From contig DASQAV010000131.1 in NCBI GenBank assembly GCA_035635575.1, forward strand, positions 20,297 to 84,296: 64,000 nt of DNA, in the 5' to 3' direction. Source of the DNA: WS-7 sp035635575. Lineage in GTDB: Bacteria > Eisenbacteria > RBG-16-71-46 > SZUA-252. Positions 1-8,758 of this stretch are shown in pieces. Positions within the stretch are counted from its first letter, which is position 1, and each line of letters starts with the position of its first letter. The notes under the pieces were generated by a model. The model had not been told where the DNA came from. It ran no database searches and saw only the letters and a program-made list of their open reading frames with translations. The position numbers and the translations under genes are program-made.

Positions 1-303
1 GCTCCCACCGATCACGTGTTCATCGGCGTCGGGCGGGGCGTCTGCGGAACCGCGGTCGCCGAGCGTCGCAACATCAACGTGCCCGACGTCCGGCTGGTCA
101 CCAACTACCTGGCCTGCAGCACCGAGACCCGCTCGGAGCTCGTGATCCTGATCCGGAGGGGCGAGCGGATCTTCGCGCAGATCGACATCGACAGCCATCA
201 GGTCGCCGCGTTCGACGAGAGCACCGTGGCGAGCGTGCAGGTGGTCGCGGACTGGCTCGCCGGGCTCTACGAGTCGCGCGAGCGGCCCGGGCGGGATTCC
301 TGA
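1..303 (+). CDS. GAF-domain protein, free methionine-R-sulfoxide reductase-like (5' partial)
   Basis: The reading frame is open from base 1, so the first GTG (16) is probably internal and the gene starts outside the window. The visible 100 residues form the second half of a GAF domain. They carry GRGVCGTA and YLACSTETRSELV, which line up with two of the cysteine-bearing segments of fRMsr (YebR-type) enzymes, and QIDIDS near the end matches the acidic ligand region of that family. Those enzymes reduce free methionine-R-sulfoxide in the cytoplasm. The third cysteine would lie off-window, so a non-catalytic GAF sensor remains possible. It ends directly at the hybrid kinase gene and is probably in the same transcript. 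Confidence 0.7.
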   Translation, partial: APTDHVFIGVGRGVCGTAVAERRNINVPDVRLVTNYLACSTETRSELVILIRRGERIFAQIDIDSHQVAAFDESTVASVQVVADWLAGLYESRERPGRDS

Positions 304-434
304 CCCCGGAGCGGCACGAGAGCCTCGAGCGTCTCCTCGAGGCCATCCCTCGAATCCTGAAATCGGATTCCCTCGACCGTTCCATCATCGAGGCCCTGGA
401 GCTTCTCCGCCGCGGCACGGGGGCGGACGCCCTC

Positions 435-3400
435 GTGGTGTTCCTGGCGGACGGCGATGCGCCCCTGACGGAGCGCTGGGCGCCCGATGATCCCGCGACC
501 AAGTCCCTCCTGCGTCCCCGACTCAAAGTTCAAGCACTGGATGCGATCCGGAGCGGCGGTACCCACCTCTTGCTCGGCGAGTGCCATGTCCAGAACGGCC
601 GCGCCACCCGGACCGTGCTCCTCTGCCAGGCAGAGGCTCCGCTCGGAGCGGTCGCGATCGCGTGGCCCACCGAGAAAGCTCCGGACGATCCGGTCTCCGC
701 TTCCTGGATCACGGCGGCCATCGAGCTCGTGGCCTCCACCGTGATCCGCAAGCGCGAGGTCTCGAAGCTGGAGATGCAGGCGGAGCGCGACAAGCGCTGG
801 TTCAAGACTCTCGACGAGCACCTGCGCGTGCTCGACCGCGAGCGCCAGAAGTTCGCCGCGGTGGTGAACCAGACCGACACCTTCGTCTTCGTGACGGACG
901 AGGAGCGGGTGATCCGATGGAACAACCGCGCCATGGCGGTGCTCCTCCCCTTTCGGGACGACGCGTCGAGCTGGGTCGGCAAGCCCTGCGGCGAGCTGTG
1001 GGCGCGCCTGGGCCAGGTCCAGGACAGCAACCATCCCTACGATTGCCCCATCAAGCGCGCTCTCGAGCAGAACGAGGTCACACATCAAGAATTGCGCATC
1101 CTGGTTCGCGGAGCGCCCGGCGTCCTCTACCTCACCGCGCTCCCCATCAAGGGGCTCGACGGGAAGCCGCGCGAGGCGATGATCCTGATCCAGGACCTGA
1201 CCGGTCTCGAGACCCTGCGTCAATCCGAGGTCCGCTACAGTGTCCTCTTCGAGCGAAATCCGGAAGCGATCCTGATCGTCGACCCGCCGACCCTGGCCAT
1301 TCTGCTCGCGAATCCGGCGGCGCAGCGAATGCTCGGCTACACGGCGCAGGAGATAGCCCAGGTCGGCCTTCCGGCGCTGCATCCCGGGTCGGAATGGAAA
1401 CGGCTCCAGGGCTTCTACGAGCTGGCCTCGCGGCAGAACGCGCCGACCAAGACCCAATGCCGCGTGCTCGCGCACGACGGAACGGAGCGGATCGCGCTCG
1501 TCTCGTCCGCTCGCGTGACGCTGGAAGGAAAGAGCGTCGATCTCATCCAGATGGTGGACGTGACCTCGAGCCTCCAGGCCGAGCAGGATCTCGGGGAGAG
1601 CCAGGCGCGGCAGGGCGCCATGATCGAGGCCGCGCCCGACGCTATCGTCTCCATGGATCATGCCGGGCGGATTCTCGAATTCAATCCGGCAGCGGAGCGG
1701 ATCTTCGGATACCGGCGCGAGGACGTGCTGGGCCGGGACCTGGCGGGCCTCGTCATCCCTCCCGATCTGCGCGACCGGCACCGCCAGGGGCTCGAGCGCT
1801 ACATGGCCTCCGGCGATTCCCGGATGCTGGGACGTCCGATGGAGATTCCCGCGCTGCGCTCGGATGGGACCTCCTTCCCCATCGAGCTCACGATCGCGCG
1901 GATCTCCTCGACGGGGGCGCCGGTGTTCACCGGCTTCATCCGCGATCTCTCGGAGCGGAAGCGGGCCGAGGAGGCGCTCCGGAGCGCCGAGGACCGGCTC
2001 CGCACCCTGATCCACGAGTCGGACGTGGTCATCTTCGCCCTCGACAAGGACGGAATCTACAAGGTGTCGGCCGGAAAGGGGCTCCAGGCGCTCGGACGCC
2101 GCGAGGGGGAGGTGGTGGGCAAATCCATCTACGACGTGTACCGGGATCACCCGGACGTCCTCGCCAACATCGACCGCTGCCTCGCGGGCGAAGAGTTCAC
2201 GGCCCATGTAGAGATCAAAGGCATTTCCTACGAGGCCCACTTCCGCCCCGAGCGGAACGAGCGCGGGGAAATCGTCGGACTGTTTGGATTCGCCACCGAT
2301 GTCACGGAGCGGAAACGGCTGGAAGCCCAGCTCCGCCATGCGCAGAAGATGGAGGCGGTCGGAAGGCTCGCCGGCGGGGTTGCGCACGACTTCAACAACC
2401 TCCTCACCGTGATCCAGGGGCGGAGCGAGGTGCTGCTCTCGAAAATGTCGCCGCGCGATCCTCTTCGCGTGGGCGCCGAGGAGATTCAGAAGGCGGGGGA
2501 GCGCGGTGTCCTGCTCACCCGCCAGCTGCTCACGTTCAGCCGCAAGAACGTCGCCACGCCGGAAGACTTGGACGCGGGCGAGGTGGTGCGGAGCTTGGAG
2601 AGCCTTCTCTCCCGGCTCATCGGGCCGGACGTGCGCCTGGTGACGCGCACGGGGAAGTGGCCGCTTCACGTGCGCGCGGACCGGGGGCAGCTGGAGCAGG
2701 TGCTCGCGAACCTCGCGGCCAATGCGCGGGACGCGATGCCTCAGGGGGGGGAGCTTTGCATCGAGGTGAGCGCCACCGATGTCGGGGCAGAAGTGAAAGG
2801 CCCGGCCGTGCCCCCCGGCCCCTACGTGGTGGTCTCGGTCACCGATCAAGGGTGCGGGATGACCCCCGATGTCCAGAGCCATCTCTTCGAGCCCTTCTTC
2901 ACGACAAAGGAACAGGGCAAGGGGACCGGCCTCGGGCTGAGCGTCGTGTACGGCATCGTCCGTCAGTCCGGGGGCGACGTGCTGGTGCAGAGCGAGCCCG
3001 GGCGAGGCTCCACGTTCCGGGTCTGTCTGCCCCGCCTCGGCGCCCCGGAGCCGGCCGCTGGAGCGGCCGCCCCGCCGGCCGCGCGGACGGGCAAGGGGAC
3101 CGTACTCCTGGTCGAAGACGAGGATGCGGTGCGGGCGCTCGCGCGTGAGTTTCTCACCATCTTTGGATACGAAGTGGTCGAGACCTCCTCCGGAGAAGAG
3201 GCGCTCCGCGTGTTCGAGCAGGTGAAGGAGACGATCGACGTGGTGGTGACCGATCTGATCATGCCCGGAATGGGCGGGGTCGCCCTGGCCAAGAAGCTCG
3301 TCAGGACCAAGCCGGGGCTCCGCGTGCTCCTTGTTTCAGGATATGCCCGCGACACCCTCGAGGATCTGGAGTTCAAGAGCGAGGGATTTGCGTTCTTGCA

Positions 3401-3488
3401 GAAGCCCTACACGATGGAAGATTTCGCGCGCAGAATCGCGGACCTGCTCCGCGGCGCCTCGCTTGGAGATCGCGGCCGCAAGGTCTAG
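435..3488 (+). CDS. multi-PAS hybrid sensor histidine kinase with C-terminal receiver
   Basis: Cytoplasmic-looking hybrid kinase of 1017 residues with no obvious membrane segment. A degenerate GAF-like N-terminus is followed by four PAS domains (about 140-260, 268-385, 395-510 and 520-630). The DHp helix has the phospho-accepting His in GGVAHDFNNLL (about 651). The ATPase has an N-box (NLAANARDAM), G1 (DQGCGM) and G2 (GKGTGLGLS). A receiver follows with its Asp in VVVTDLIMPG (about 940). The start is uncertain. The frame stays open with plausible coding back to 300, where a CTG overlaps the upstream TGA as CTGA behind GGGCGGGA, so the protein may be about 45 residues longer. The signal sensed is unknown. 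Confidence 0.9.
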   Translation: MVFLADGDAPLTERWAPDDPATKSLLRPRLKVQALDAIRSGGTHLLLGECHVQNGRATRTVLLCQAEAPLGAVAIAWPTEKAPDDPVSASWITAAIELVASTVIRKREVSKLEMQAERDKRWFKTLDEHLRVLDRERQKFAAVVNQTDTFVFVTDEERVIRWNNRAMAVLLPFRDDASSWVGKPCGELWARLGQVQDSNHPYDCPIKRALEQNEVTHQELRILVRGAPGVLYLTALPIKGLDGKPREAMILIQDLTGLETLRQSEVRYSVLFERNPEAILIVDPPTLAILLANPAAQRMLGYTAQEIAQVGLPALHPGSEWKRLQGFYELASRQNAPTKTQCRVLAHDGTERIALVSSARVTLEGKSVDLIQMVDVTSSLQAEQDLGESQARQGAMIEAAPDAIVSMDHAGRILEFNPAAERIFGYRREDVLGRDLAGLVIPPDLRDRHRQGLERYMASGDSRMLGRPMEIPALRSDGTSFPIELTIARISSTGAPVFTGFIRDLSERKRAEEALRSAEDRLRTLIHESDVVIFALDKDGIYKVSAGKGLQALGRREGEVVGKSIYDVYRDHPDVLANIDRCLAGEEFTAHVEIKGISYEAHFRPERNERGEIVGLFGFATDVTERKRLEAQLRHAQKMEAVGRLAGGVAHDFNNLLTVIQGRSEVLLSKMSPRDPLRVGAEEIQKAGERGVLLTRQLLTFSRKNVATPEDLDAGEVVRSLESLLSRLIGPDVRLVTRTGKWPLHVRADRGQLEQVLANLAANARDAMPQGGELCIEVSATDVGAEVKGPAVPPGPYVVVSVTDQGCGMTPDVQSHLFEPFFTTKEQGKGTGLGLSVVYGIVRQSGGDVLVQSEPGRGSTFRVCLPRLGAPEPAAGAAAPPAARTGKGTVLLVEDEDAVRALAREFLTIFGYEVVETSSGEEALRVFEQVKETIDVVVTDLIMPGMGGVALAKKLVRTKPGLRVLLVSGYARDTLEDLEFKSEGFAFLQKPYTMEDFARRIADLLRGASLGDRGRKV

Positions 3489-3491
3489 ACT
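3463..3491 (+). promoter_or_regulatory. candidate promoter for 3498 gene (leaderless type)
   Basis: TTGGAG (3463-3468), a 17-base spacer and TAGACT (3486-3491) lie in the 3' end of the kinase gene. The GTG start of the next gene is only 6 bases past the -10-like box, which would give a leaderless transcript. No ribosome binding site is visible. The same TAGnCTCGCGCCG string precedes the ATG at 42504. Confidence 0.4.
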
Positions 3492-3497
3492 CGCGCC

Positions 3498-4961
3498 GTG
3501 CCAGCGGCGCGTGAGGATGCCGAACCAGAGCTCCCGGCGGCCTCGCCGGGATGGGAGCCCTTCCCACGCGGCGAGCTTCTCCTTGCCTGCGCCTTGGCGC
3601 TGATCCTCCGTCTCCTCTACCTCGCGGGTGCGGTGAAGAGCCCCCTCTTCGCGCATGCGTCCCTGGCGGCGCACGCCGTGCACGTGCCGCGTTTGATTCA
3701 GGCCCTACTCGATGTCGCATCGGTCTTTCTGCTGGGCGCGGCCGCCCACGTGATGTGGGGCCGGCGCGCCGGAATCCTTACGGCCGAGATCGCGGCGCTC
3801 TACGGACCGCTCCTCTATTTTCAGGCGGAGCCTCTGCCCGTGACGCCGGGGTTCTTCCTGATCGCGCTCTTCTTCTACCTGGCCGCGCGCGCGGACCGCT
3901 CCGGTTCGAATGCGAGGAGGGTCGCGGCTGGGGTCCTGCTCGCCCTGGCCACGTTTCTTGCGCTGCGCTGGAACGGAGCCGGTGCGGGCGTCGAGCACTC
4001 GCCGCTCCGGTTTCTCGAGAACCTGATCCTGGCCTGGAATCGCCGCGAGGTCCCCTGCGGGGTGGACCAGCGCTTCCTGGCCGCGCACAACTCGCCGATG
4101 TTTCGCCAGCCGTTGCTTCTCTCCTTCGCCTTCGTGGGTCCCATCGCGCTGGTCGTGGCATGGAAGGAGCGGCGGCGGGCGCCGCTCCTCGGGAGCTACC
4201 TCTCCTTCGTCACGCTCGCGATCGCGTCGATCGGGGTCTGCGATCGAACGCGGCTTCCGCTTCTCGCGGGCGCGCTTCCCCTCGCGGGGCGTGGGATCGA
4301 CCGACTGCTCGCCGCGCTGGCGCGCGAGTCGGAAGGGATTCGCACGAGTCCCGCGGCGGCGCTTGGGGAGCTGGCCCGTGTCCACGCTCGAACGCTGGTC
4401 GCGCTCGGATGCGCCGTGCTGCTCGTCACGGCCCCGTTTCCCGGGATCCAGCGCACGAAGTCGGGAGAAGGTTGGGCGGCGCTGGGGCGCGCCTACGAGG
4501 AGTCAGGGGACGAGGTCCAGTCACTGCGCGCCTACGCGGAAGCGGAGCGACAGGGCCTCCGGTCCGCCGACACGTATGCGTCCTGGGGCACGCTCGAGCA
4601 GCGGTTGAGGCTAGGGGGCGAGGCGGAGAAGCATCTCCTGCTCGCGGTCGGACTGGATCCGGGGAACGCGGCGGCTCACCTGGCGTTGGCGGATGTGTAC
4701 CTCGACCGCGGAACCCTCGCGCAGGCCGCCCAGGAATACGAGGTGTCCGCGGGCCTCGTGCCGGCGCGGGCCGCGGAGCTGTACGTGCAAGCCGGAGAGG
4801 CATACGAGGAAGCGAGAGATCTCGACCGCGCGGCCTCGATGTTCCGGCGCGCGCTCGACAAACGTCCCGGCTACGAGCCGGCGCGGCGAGGACTGGAGCG
4901 GGTCCGGAAGGGCAGCCCGCCGGAGCCGCCGGTGAAGATGTTCCCGCCGCTCGCGCGCTAG
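3498..4961 (+). CDS. membrane protein with C-terminal TPRs, shortened GT39-like
   Basis: The first 300 residues hold about seven hydrophobic segments. The last 170 carry three to four tetratricopeptide repeats (about 315-480; for example AEKHLLLAVGLDPGNAAAHLALADVY). The membrane half resembles the rear part of GT39/PMT-type glycosyltransferases that end in TPRs, including an RTRLPLLAGALPL segment like their RyRlP motif. The first loop, which normally carries the catalytic acidic residues, seems deleted: HASLAAHAVHV runs almost directly into the next helix. It may therefore be a degenerate enzyme or a TPR scaffold. Its stop shares the CTAG with the stop of the convergent peptidase gene. Confidence 0.6.
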   Translation: MPAAREDAEPELPAASPGWEPFPRGELLLACALALILRLLYLAGAVKSPLFAHASLAAHAVHVPRLIQALLDVASVFLLGAAAHVMWGRRAGILTAEIAALYGPLLYFQAEPLPVTPGFFLIALFFYLAARADRSGSNARRVAAGVLLALATFLALRWNGAGAGVEHSPLRFLENLILAWNRREVPCGVDQRFLAAHNSPMFRQPLLLSFAFVGPIALVVAWKERRRAPLLGSYLSFVTLAIASIGVCDRTRLPLLAGALPLAGRGIDRLLAALARESEGIRTSPAAALGELARVHARTLVALGCAVLLVTAPFPGIQRTKSGEGWAALGRAYEESGDEVQSLRAYAEAERQGLRSADTYASWGTLEQRLRLGGEAEKHLLLAVGLDPGNAAAHLALADVYLDRGTLAQAAQEYEVSAGLVPARAAELYVQAGEAYEEARDLDRAASMFRRALDKRPGYEPARRGLERVRKGSPPEPPVKMFPPLAR

Positions 4962-7888
4962 TCCTTCCAGCGAGCCAGGAAGAGATTCGTCTCGTGTGAA
5001 GCGGGGTCTGCGCGGTTGGAGGCCCAGACGAGCCATTTCCCGTCGGGACTCACGTGGGGAAAGCCGTCGAATCCCGGCGCGAAGGTGATCCTCTCAGGAG
5101 CGCCCCCACGCTTGTCGAGCATCCAGAGGTCGAACTCACGCTGATCGGCCGAGCCCACGTTGGAGCTCCAGAGAATCCGGTTCCCGTCCGCGTGGAAGGT
5201 AGGGCAGAAATTGGCGGCGCCGTTCTTCGTGAGCTGGCGGACGTGGGTGCCGTCCGCGTTCATGATGTAAAGCTCGAGCGAGTGCGGGTGGATGAGCCCC
5301 TTCTTCAAGAGCGTGCGATATTCCTCGAGCTCTTTCCCTTGCGGCCGGCTGGCGCGCCAAACGATCTCCGAGCAATCCGGGCTGAAGAAGGCGCCCCCGT
5401 CGTACCCGGGTGTGTGGGTCATCCGCGTCACCTTCCCTGAATCCTCGCGGACATAGAGCTCGAGATCCCCGTCGCGCGTGGAGGTGAACACGAACTTCCC
5501 TCCGCCAGGGCACCAGGTGCCCTCCGCGTCGTATCCGGGGGACTGAACAAGCGGATGGAGCTCCGATCCGTCCGGCATGGCCTCGTAGATGTCGTAGGAG
5601 TCATAGATGGCCCAGACGTATCCGTGCGAGCGGTCCGGGGGCGGAGGGCAGCTGTCCCCCGCCGCGTGGGTCGAGGAGAAGATGATCCGCTTTCCCTCCG
5701 GGTACTCGAAGTAGCCGCACGTGGTCCGCCCCTTGCCGGTGGAAACCATGCGAGAGTCGCCGGTCTCCAGATCCACCACGTACTCCTGATCGCATTTCGC
5801 GCCGCGCTTCGTGGCCTGGAAGATGAGGTTCTTCCCGTCGGGGCTCCAGTAGGCCTCGGCGTTCTCCCCTCCGAACGTGAGCTGACGGATGTCGGTGAGG
5901 TGGCGCTCCTCGGGGACTGGATGATCGAAGGGAAGCCCCGCGCGGGTGACCAGCTCCTTGTCTTCGAGCGCATAGGACCCGCTGCCCGTGGTTGCTGGAG
6001 CGCCCCCGCCGTGTGCCTCCGCTGGCGCGCCCGCGCCCGGGGGAGTGCCGCCCGCGCCTCGCTGGCCCAGCGTCGCGCGCAAGGTGGTGCGCTCACCGTT
6101 TCGAATCACCACCACATCGATCGTCTCGCCGGGCTTGTGATCTTGCAGTGCGTAGGTCATGTCGTAGAGGTTCTCGATCCGCGTCCCGGCCATGGACACG
6201 AGCCGGTCCTTGCCCCGGATTCCCGCCAGGTCCGCCGGTCCACCCGGGCGTACGTCCGCGAGGAGCACGCCCCCCTCGCTCGATTCCATCGCGCTGTAGT
6301 CGGGGATGGTGCCGAGATAGGAGCCGTAGCCTCGGCTGTCCCCGCCCATGGCGGGTCCGGACGAGGCGCGCACGTACTGGGGCCGCGAGCCCGCGCGAGC
6401 CAGCCCTTCGCCCAGCGAGACCGCGAAGGAGACCACCTTGGCGGCTCCCTCCGGGTTCACCGTCGCGGGCTTGTCCTCCGGGGTGTGGTATTGCTCGTGC
6501 GAGCCGGTGAAGAGGAAGAGCACGGGGACCCCAGCCGCGTAGAAGCTGGTCTGATCCGAGGGGCCGTATCCATCCCCTCTGCTCGTGACGTGGAGCGACG
6601 CGCTCTGGGCCGCGCGGTCGATGAGATCCTTCCACTCGGGTGCCGTGTCCGAGCCGAGCGCGATCAGCTGGTCCTCCCGCAAGCGCCCGACCATGTCGAG
6701 GTTGATCATGGCCGCGACGCCCTGGATCGGAACCGGCGGGTGCTGCACGAACCAGGCGGACCCCGCCAGGCCGACCTCTTCGCCGGAGAAGAGCGCTATC
6801 AGAATGCTTCGCCGGTCCGGAACCTCCGCGAGCGAGCGCCGCAGCTCCTCGCCGATGAGCATCGCGCCCACCGTGCCCGAGGCGTTGTCGTCGGCCCCGT
6901 TGTGGATCGCGTGCTCGTTCGGCCGCATGGAGTGCTCGCCGCCGTAGCCGAGGTGATCGTAGTGTGCCCCGATCACGACGTATTCGTTCTGGAGCGAGCC
7001 CCGGCCCGGAATGACCCCGGCCAGATTCTCCGCCTCCTCGAAGGTTGCCTTCAGGGCGACCGTTCCCTCGATCTGCGTGCCCGTGGAGGCGACGGAGCGC
7101 GGCTTCAGATCGCGGTCCACGTCCTTCTGGAACCGCTCGAGATCGATGCCGGCGGAGCGGAGCCACTCCTGCGCCACCGAGGTCTTCACCTGGATCACAG
7201 GAATTCCCGCCGGGCTTTCGGGCCCATCGTTCTGGAGTAATGGGATCCGGTCTTTTCCCTCGTCCTGAATCGGTCCGGTCACGAAGACGACCGCCCTGGC
7301 GCCGCGCTCGCGCGCCTGGAGCACCTTGTACCGGAGCGCGGACCAGCGGCTGGGCTTCTTTCCGTCGAATTTCGAAGCGCTGTCCCTCTCCTGGGGCTCG
7401 TAGCGGAGCATGAGCGCGATCTTGCCCTTGAGATCGATTCCCTGGAGCTCACGGTATTGGAGCGGCGGCGCGTCGATTCCATAGCCCAGGAAGGCAACCT
7501 CTCCTGAGAAGGAGCCGGAGCTGGAGAAGCCGAGCGGCACCCACGAGGAATCGGGGACCTGCCCGTCGTGATTGCGGACCACGTCGAGGTGGTTTCCGGA
7601 GACGGGCGTGACGCCGGTCTTGATGTCGAAGGGCTGGCGGTAGCTCTTTCCGAACGCGGGCTTCATCCCCAGGGCCATGAGGCGGCGCTCGATCCAGTCG
7701 GCCGCGCGGTGGATTCCCTGGGTGCCGAGCCCGCGTCCCTCCATGCTGTCGTCGGCGAGGGCATAGACGCCCGACCGGAATTCCTCGGCCAGGCGCGACT
7801 GGCCCGATGGAGCGGCCCCTGCTGCCGCGGGGAGGCGGGAGGCGAGAAGGCAGAAACTGAGCGCGAAGATGCGAAAACGGGGGGTCAC
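4958..7888 (-). CDS. exported M28 metallopeptidase with PA, PDZ and TolB-like propeller
   Basis: A 976-residue protein beginning with a signal peptide (about 1-25). A PA-like insert (about 125-260) precedes an M28 catalytic domain (about 270-500) with all zinc-site residues: H309 in GAHYDHLG, D333 in GADDNASG, E370/E371 in FSGEEVG, D398 in NLDMVG and H468 in QYHTPED. A PDZ domain follows (about 535-610). After a Gly/Ala/Pro linker come PD40/TolB-type repeats such as AEAYWSPDGKNLIF and PHVSPDGKWLVWAS. Expected to be a periplasmic or surface aminopeptidase acting on peptides. The start is GTG, with a TAGGAT box 6 bases upstream and no clear Shine-Dalgarno. Confidence 0.9.
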   Translation of the reverse strand: MTPRFRIFALSFCLLASRLPAAAGAAPSGQSRLAEEFRSGVYALADDSMEGRGLGTQGIHRAADWIERRLMALGMKPAFGKSYRQPFDIKTGVTPVSGNHLDVVRNHDGQVPDSSWVPLGFSSSGSFSGEVAFLGYGIDAPPLQYRELQGIDLKGKIALMLRYEPQERDSASKFDGKKPSRWSALRYKVLQARERGARAVVFVTGPIQDEGKDRIPLLQNDGPESPAGIPVIQVKTSVAQEWLRSAGIDLERFQKDVDRDLKPRSVASTGTQIEGTVALKATFEEAENLAGVIPGRGSLQNEYVVIGAHYDHLGYGGEHSMRPNEHAIHNGADDNASGTVGAMLIGEELRRSLAEVPDRRSILIALFSGEEVGLAGSAWFVQHPPVPIQGVAAMINLDMVGRLREDQLIALGSDTAPEWKDLIDRAAQSASLHVTSRGDGYGPSDQTSFYAAGVPVLFLFTGSHEQYHTPEDKPATVNPEGAAKVVSFAVSLGEGLARAGSRPQYVRASSGPAMGGDSRGYGSYLGTIPDYSAMESSEGGVLLADVRPGGPADLAGIRGKDRLVSMAGTRIENLYDMTYALQDHKPGETIDVVVIRNGERTTLRATLGQRGAGGTPPGAGAPAEAHGGGAPATTGSGSYALEDKELVTRAGLPFDHPVPEERHLTDIRQLTFGGENAEAYWSPDGKNLIFQATKRGAKCDQEYVVDLETGDSRMVSTGKGRTTCGYFEYPEGKRIIFSSTHAAGDSCPPPPDRSHGYVWAIYDSYDIYEAMPDGSELHPLVQSPGYDAEGTWCPGGGKFVFTSTRDGDLELYVREDSGKVTRMTHTPGYDGGAFFSPDCSEIVWRASRPQGKELEEYRTLLKKGLIHPHSLELYIMNADGTHVRQLTKNGAANFCPTFHADGNRILWSSNVGSADQREFDLWMLDKRGGAPERITFAPGFDGFPHVSPDGKWLVWASNRADPASHETNLFLARWKD

Positions 7889-7894
7889 CCCGGC

Positions 7895-7924
7895 ATCCTA
7901 GCACCTCCCACTCGCATATGGAAA
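7895..7924 (-). promoter_or_regulatory. candidate promoter of the M28 peptidase gene
   Basis: On the minus strand TTTCCA, an 18-base spacer and TAGGAT are followed after six bases by the GTG start at 7888. The spacing again suggests a leaderless message. The -35 match is poor (4 of 6), so this is tentative. Confidence 0.3.
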
Positions 7925-8045
7925 ATCTCGGCCCGGATCGCTAGACTGCCGCGCGCGGGTGAAGGGCCACGGAAGCGGCACTCCATTCCAACCACGGAGA
8001 CAAAAGAGGAGATCCAGGCCGTCTTCATCAAGTATCGATGAGCGG

Positions 8046-8074
8046 TTGAGCCGGCCCGCCGTCTCTGGTATGCT
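8046..8074 (+). promoter_or_regulatory. candidate sigma-70-type promoter of the pyr operon
   Basis: TTGAGC (8046-8051), a 17-base spacer and TATGCT (8069-8074) would place transcription start near 8081. That is the foot of the first leader hairpin and leaves a leader of about 100 bases before pyrR. Each hexamer matches the consensus at 4 of 6 positions. Confidence 0.5.
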
Positions 8075-8078
8075 CCCA

Positions 8079-8177
8079 GAGCAGCGGGCAGACCGCTGCT
8101 CGATACCCTTCAAACTAGTTCCGAGAGACTAGAAAGGGGTGCTGAACCCACGACCCCTTCCTGTCCCTAGGAGGGGT
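8079..8177 (+). promoter_or_regulatory. PyrR-binding leader with alternative RBS-sequestering helices
   Basis: Four helices can be drawn. (a) A perfect 9-bp hairpin GAGCAGCGG/CCGCTGCTC (8079-8101). (b) A PyrR-type binding hairpin 8106-8138: upper stem CTAGT/ACTAG around hexaloop CCGAGA (fits CNGNGA), an internal loop CAAA/A, and lower stem CCCTT/AAGGG. (c) AAGGGGT (8134-8140) with ACCCCTT (8153-8159). (d) ACCCCTTCCT (8153-8162) with the pyrR ribosome binding site AGGAGGGGT (8169-8177), nine pairs with one bulge. Helix b excludes c and frees d. PyrR-UMP binding would thus hide the ribosome binding site. Helix d is followed by TTTT and might instead terminate transcription. Confidence 0.75.
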
Positions 8178-8182
8178 TTTCC

Positions 8183-8758
8183 GTGCCGACCGAAAAAGCC
8201 GTGAGTCACGAGCGCGTACGCGAAAAGGCCGAGATCGTGGACGGCGAAGGGCTTCGCCGCGCGATCACGCGCATCGCCCACGAGATCATCGAGCGGAACG
8301 ACGGAGCCAAGGACCTGGTCCTGGTCGGGATCCGCACCCGCGGTGTTCCCCTGGCGGAGCGTCTGGCCAAGAAGATCCGCGAGTTCGAGGGCATCGAGCT
8401 TCCCGTGGGGAAGCTGGACATCACCCTCTACCGCGACGACCTCCAGAAGATCGCCCACCAGCCGGTCGTGAGCGGAACCGACGTCCCCGTCCCGATCGAC
8501 GACAAGATCGTGGTCCTGGTGGACGACGTGCTCTACACCGGCCGCACGGTGCGCGCGGCGCTGGACGAGCTGATCGATCTCGGGCGTCCCAAGGCCATCC
8601 AGCTCGCGGTGGTGGTGGACCGCGGACACCGCGAGATTCCCATCCGCGCCGATTTCGTGGGCAAGAACGTCCCCACGTCCAAGCGCGAGGTGATCATGGT
8701 CCACGTGAGCGAGGTGGACGAGGTGGACGGCGTCTCCATCGGGGAGATCCTCCCGTGA
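8183..8758 (+). CDS. pyrR: PyrR pyrimidine regulatory protein / uracil phosphoribosyltransferase
   Basis: A 191-residue member of the PyrR family, slightly longer than the usual 175-185. The PRPP-binding loop reads VVLVDDVLYTGRTVRAALDEL and an earlier segment reads LVGIRTRGVPLAERL; both are typical of PyrR. PyrR binds pyr mRNA leaders when charged with UMP or UTP and has weak uracil phosphoribosyltransferase activity. The GTG start sits 6 bases after GGAGGGG, which is the strand buried by leader helix d. This position makes pyrR both regulator and first target. Its TGA overlaps the GTG of pyrB, consistent with translational coupling of the whole operon to the leader. Confidence 0.95.
   Translation: MPTEKAVSHERVREKAEIVDGEGLRRAITRIAHEIIERNDGAKDLVLVGIRTRGVPLAERLAKKIREFEGIELPVGKLDITLYRDDLQKIAHQPVVSGTDVPVPIDDKIVVLVDDVLYTGRTVRAALDELIDLGRPKAIQLAVVVDRGHREIPIRADFVGKNVPTSKREVIMVHVSEVDEVDGVSIGEILP

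Noticed and set aside
267..2882. 871-codon open frame on the minus strand opposite the hybrid kinase
   Set aside because: It is antisense to a kinase with intact PAS, DHp, ATPase and receiver motifs; its translation is His/Arg/Leu/Gly-rich without motifs, as expected from high-GC shadow frames.
581..3148. 855-codon plus-strand frame inside the same kinase
   Set aside because: Arg/Pro/Gly-rich shadow of the real frame with no recognisable domain.
7962..8132. Short plus-strand frame (GTG 7962) ending inside the PyrR hairpin, considered as a leader peptide
   Set aside because: It is Arg/Ser-rich with no ribosome binding site and its stop depends on the hairpin sequence; the RNA structure explains the region better.
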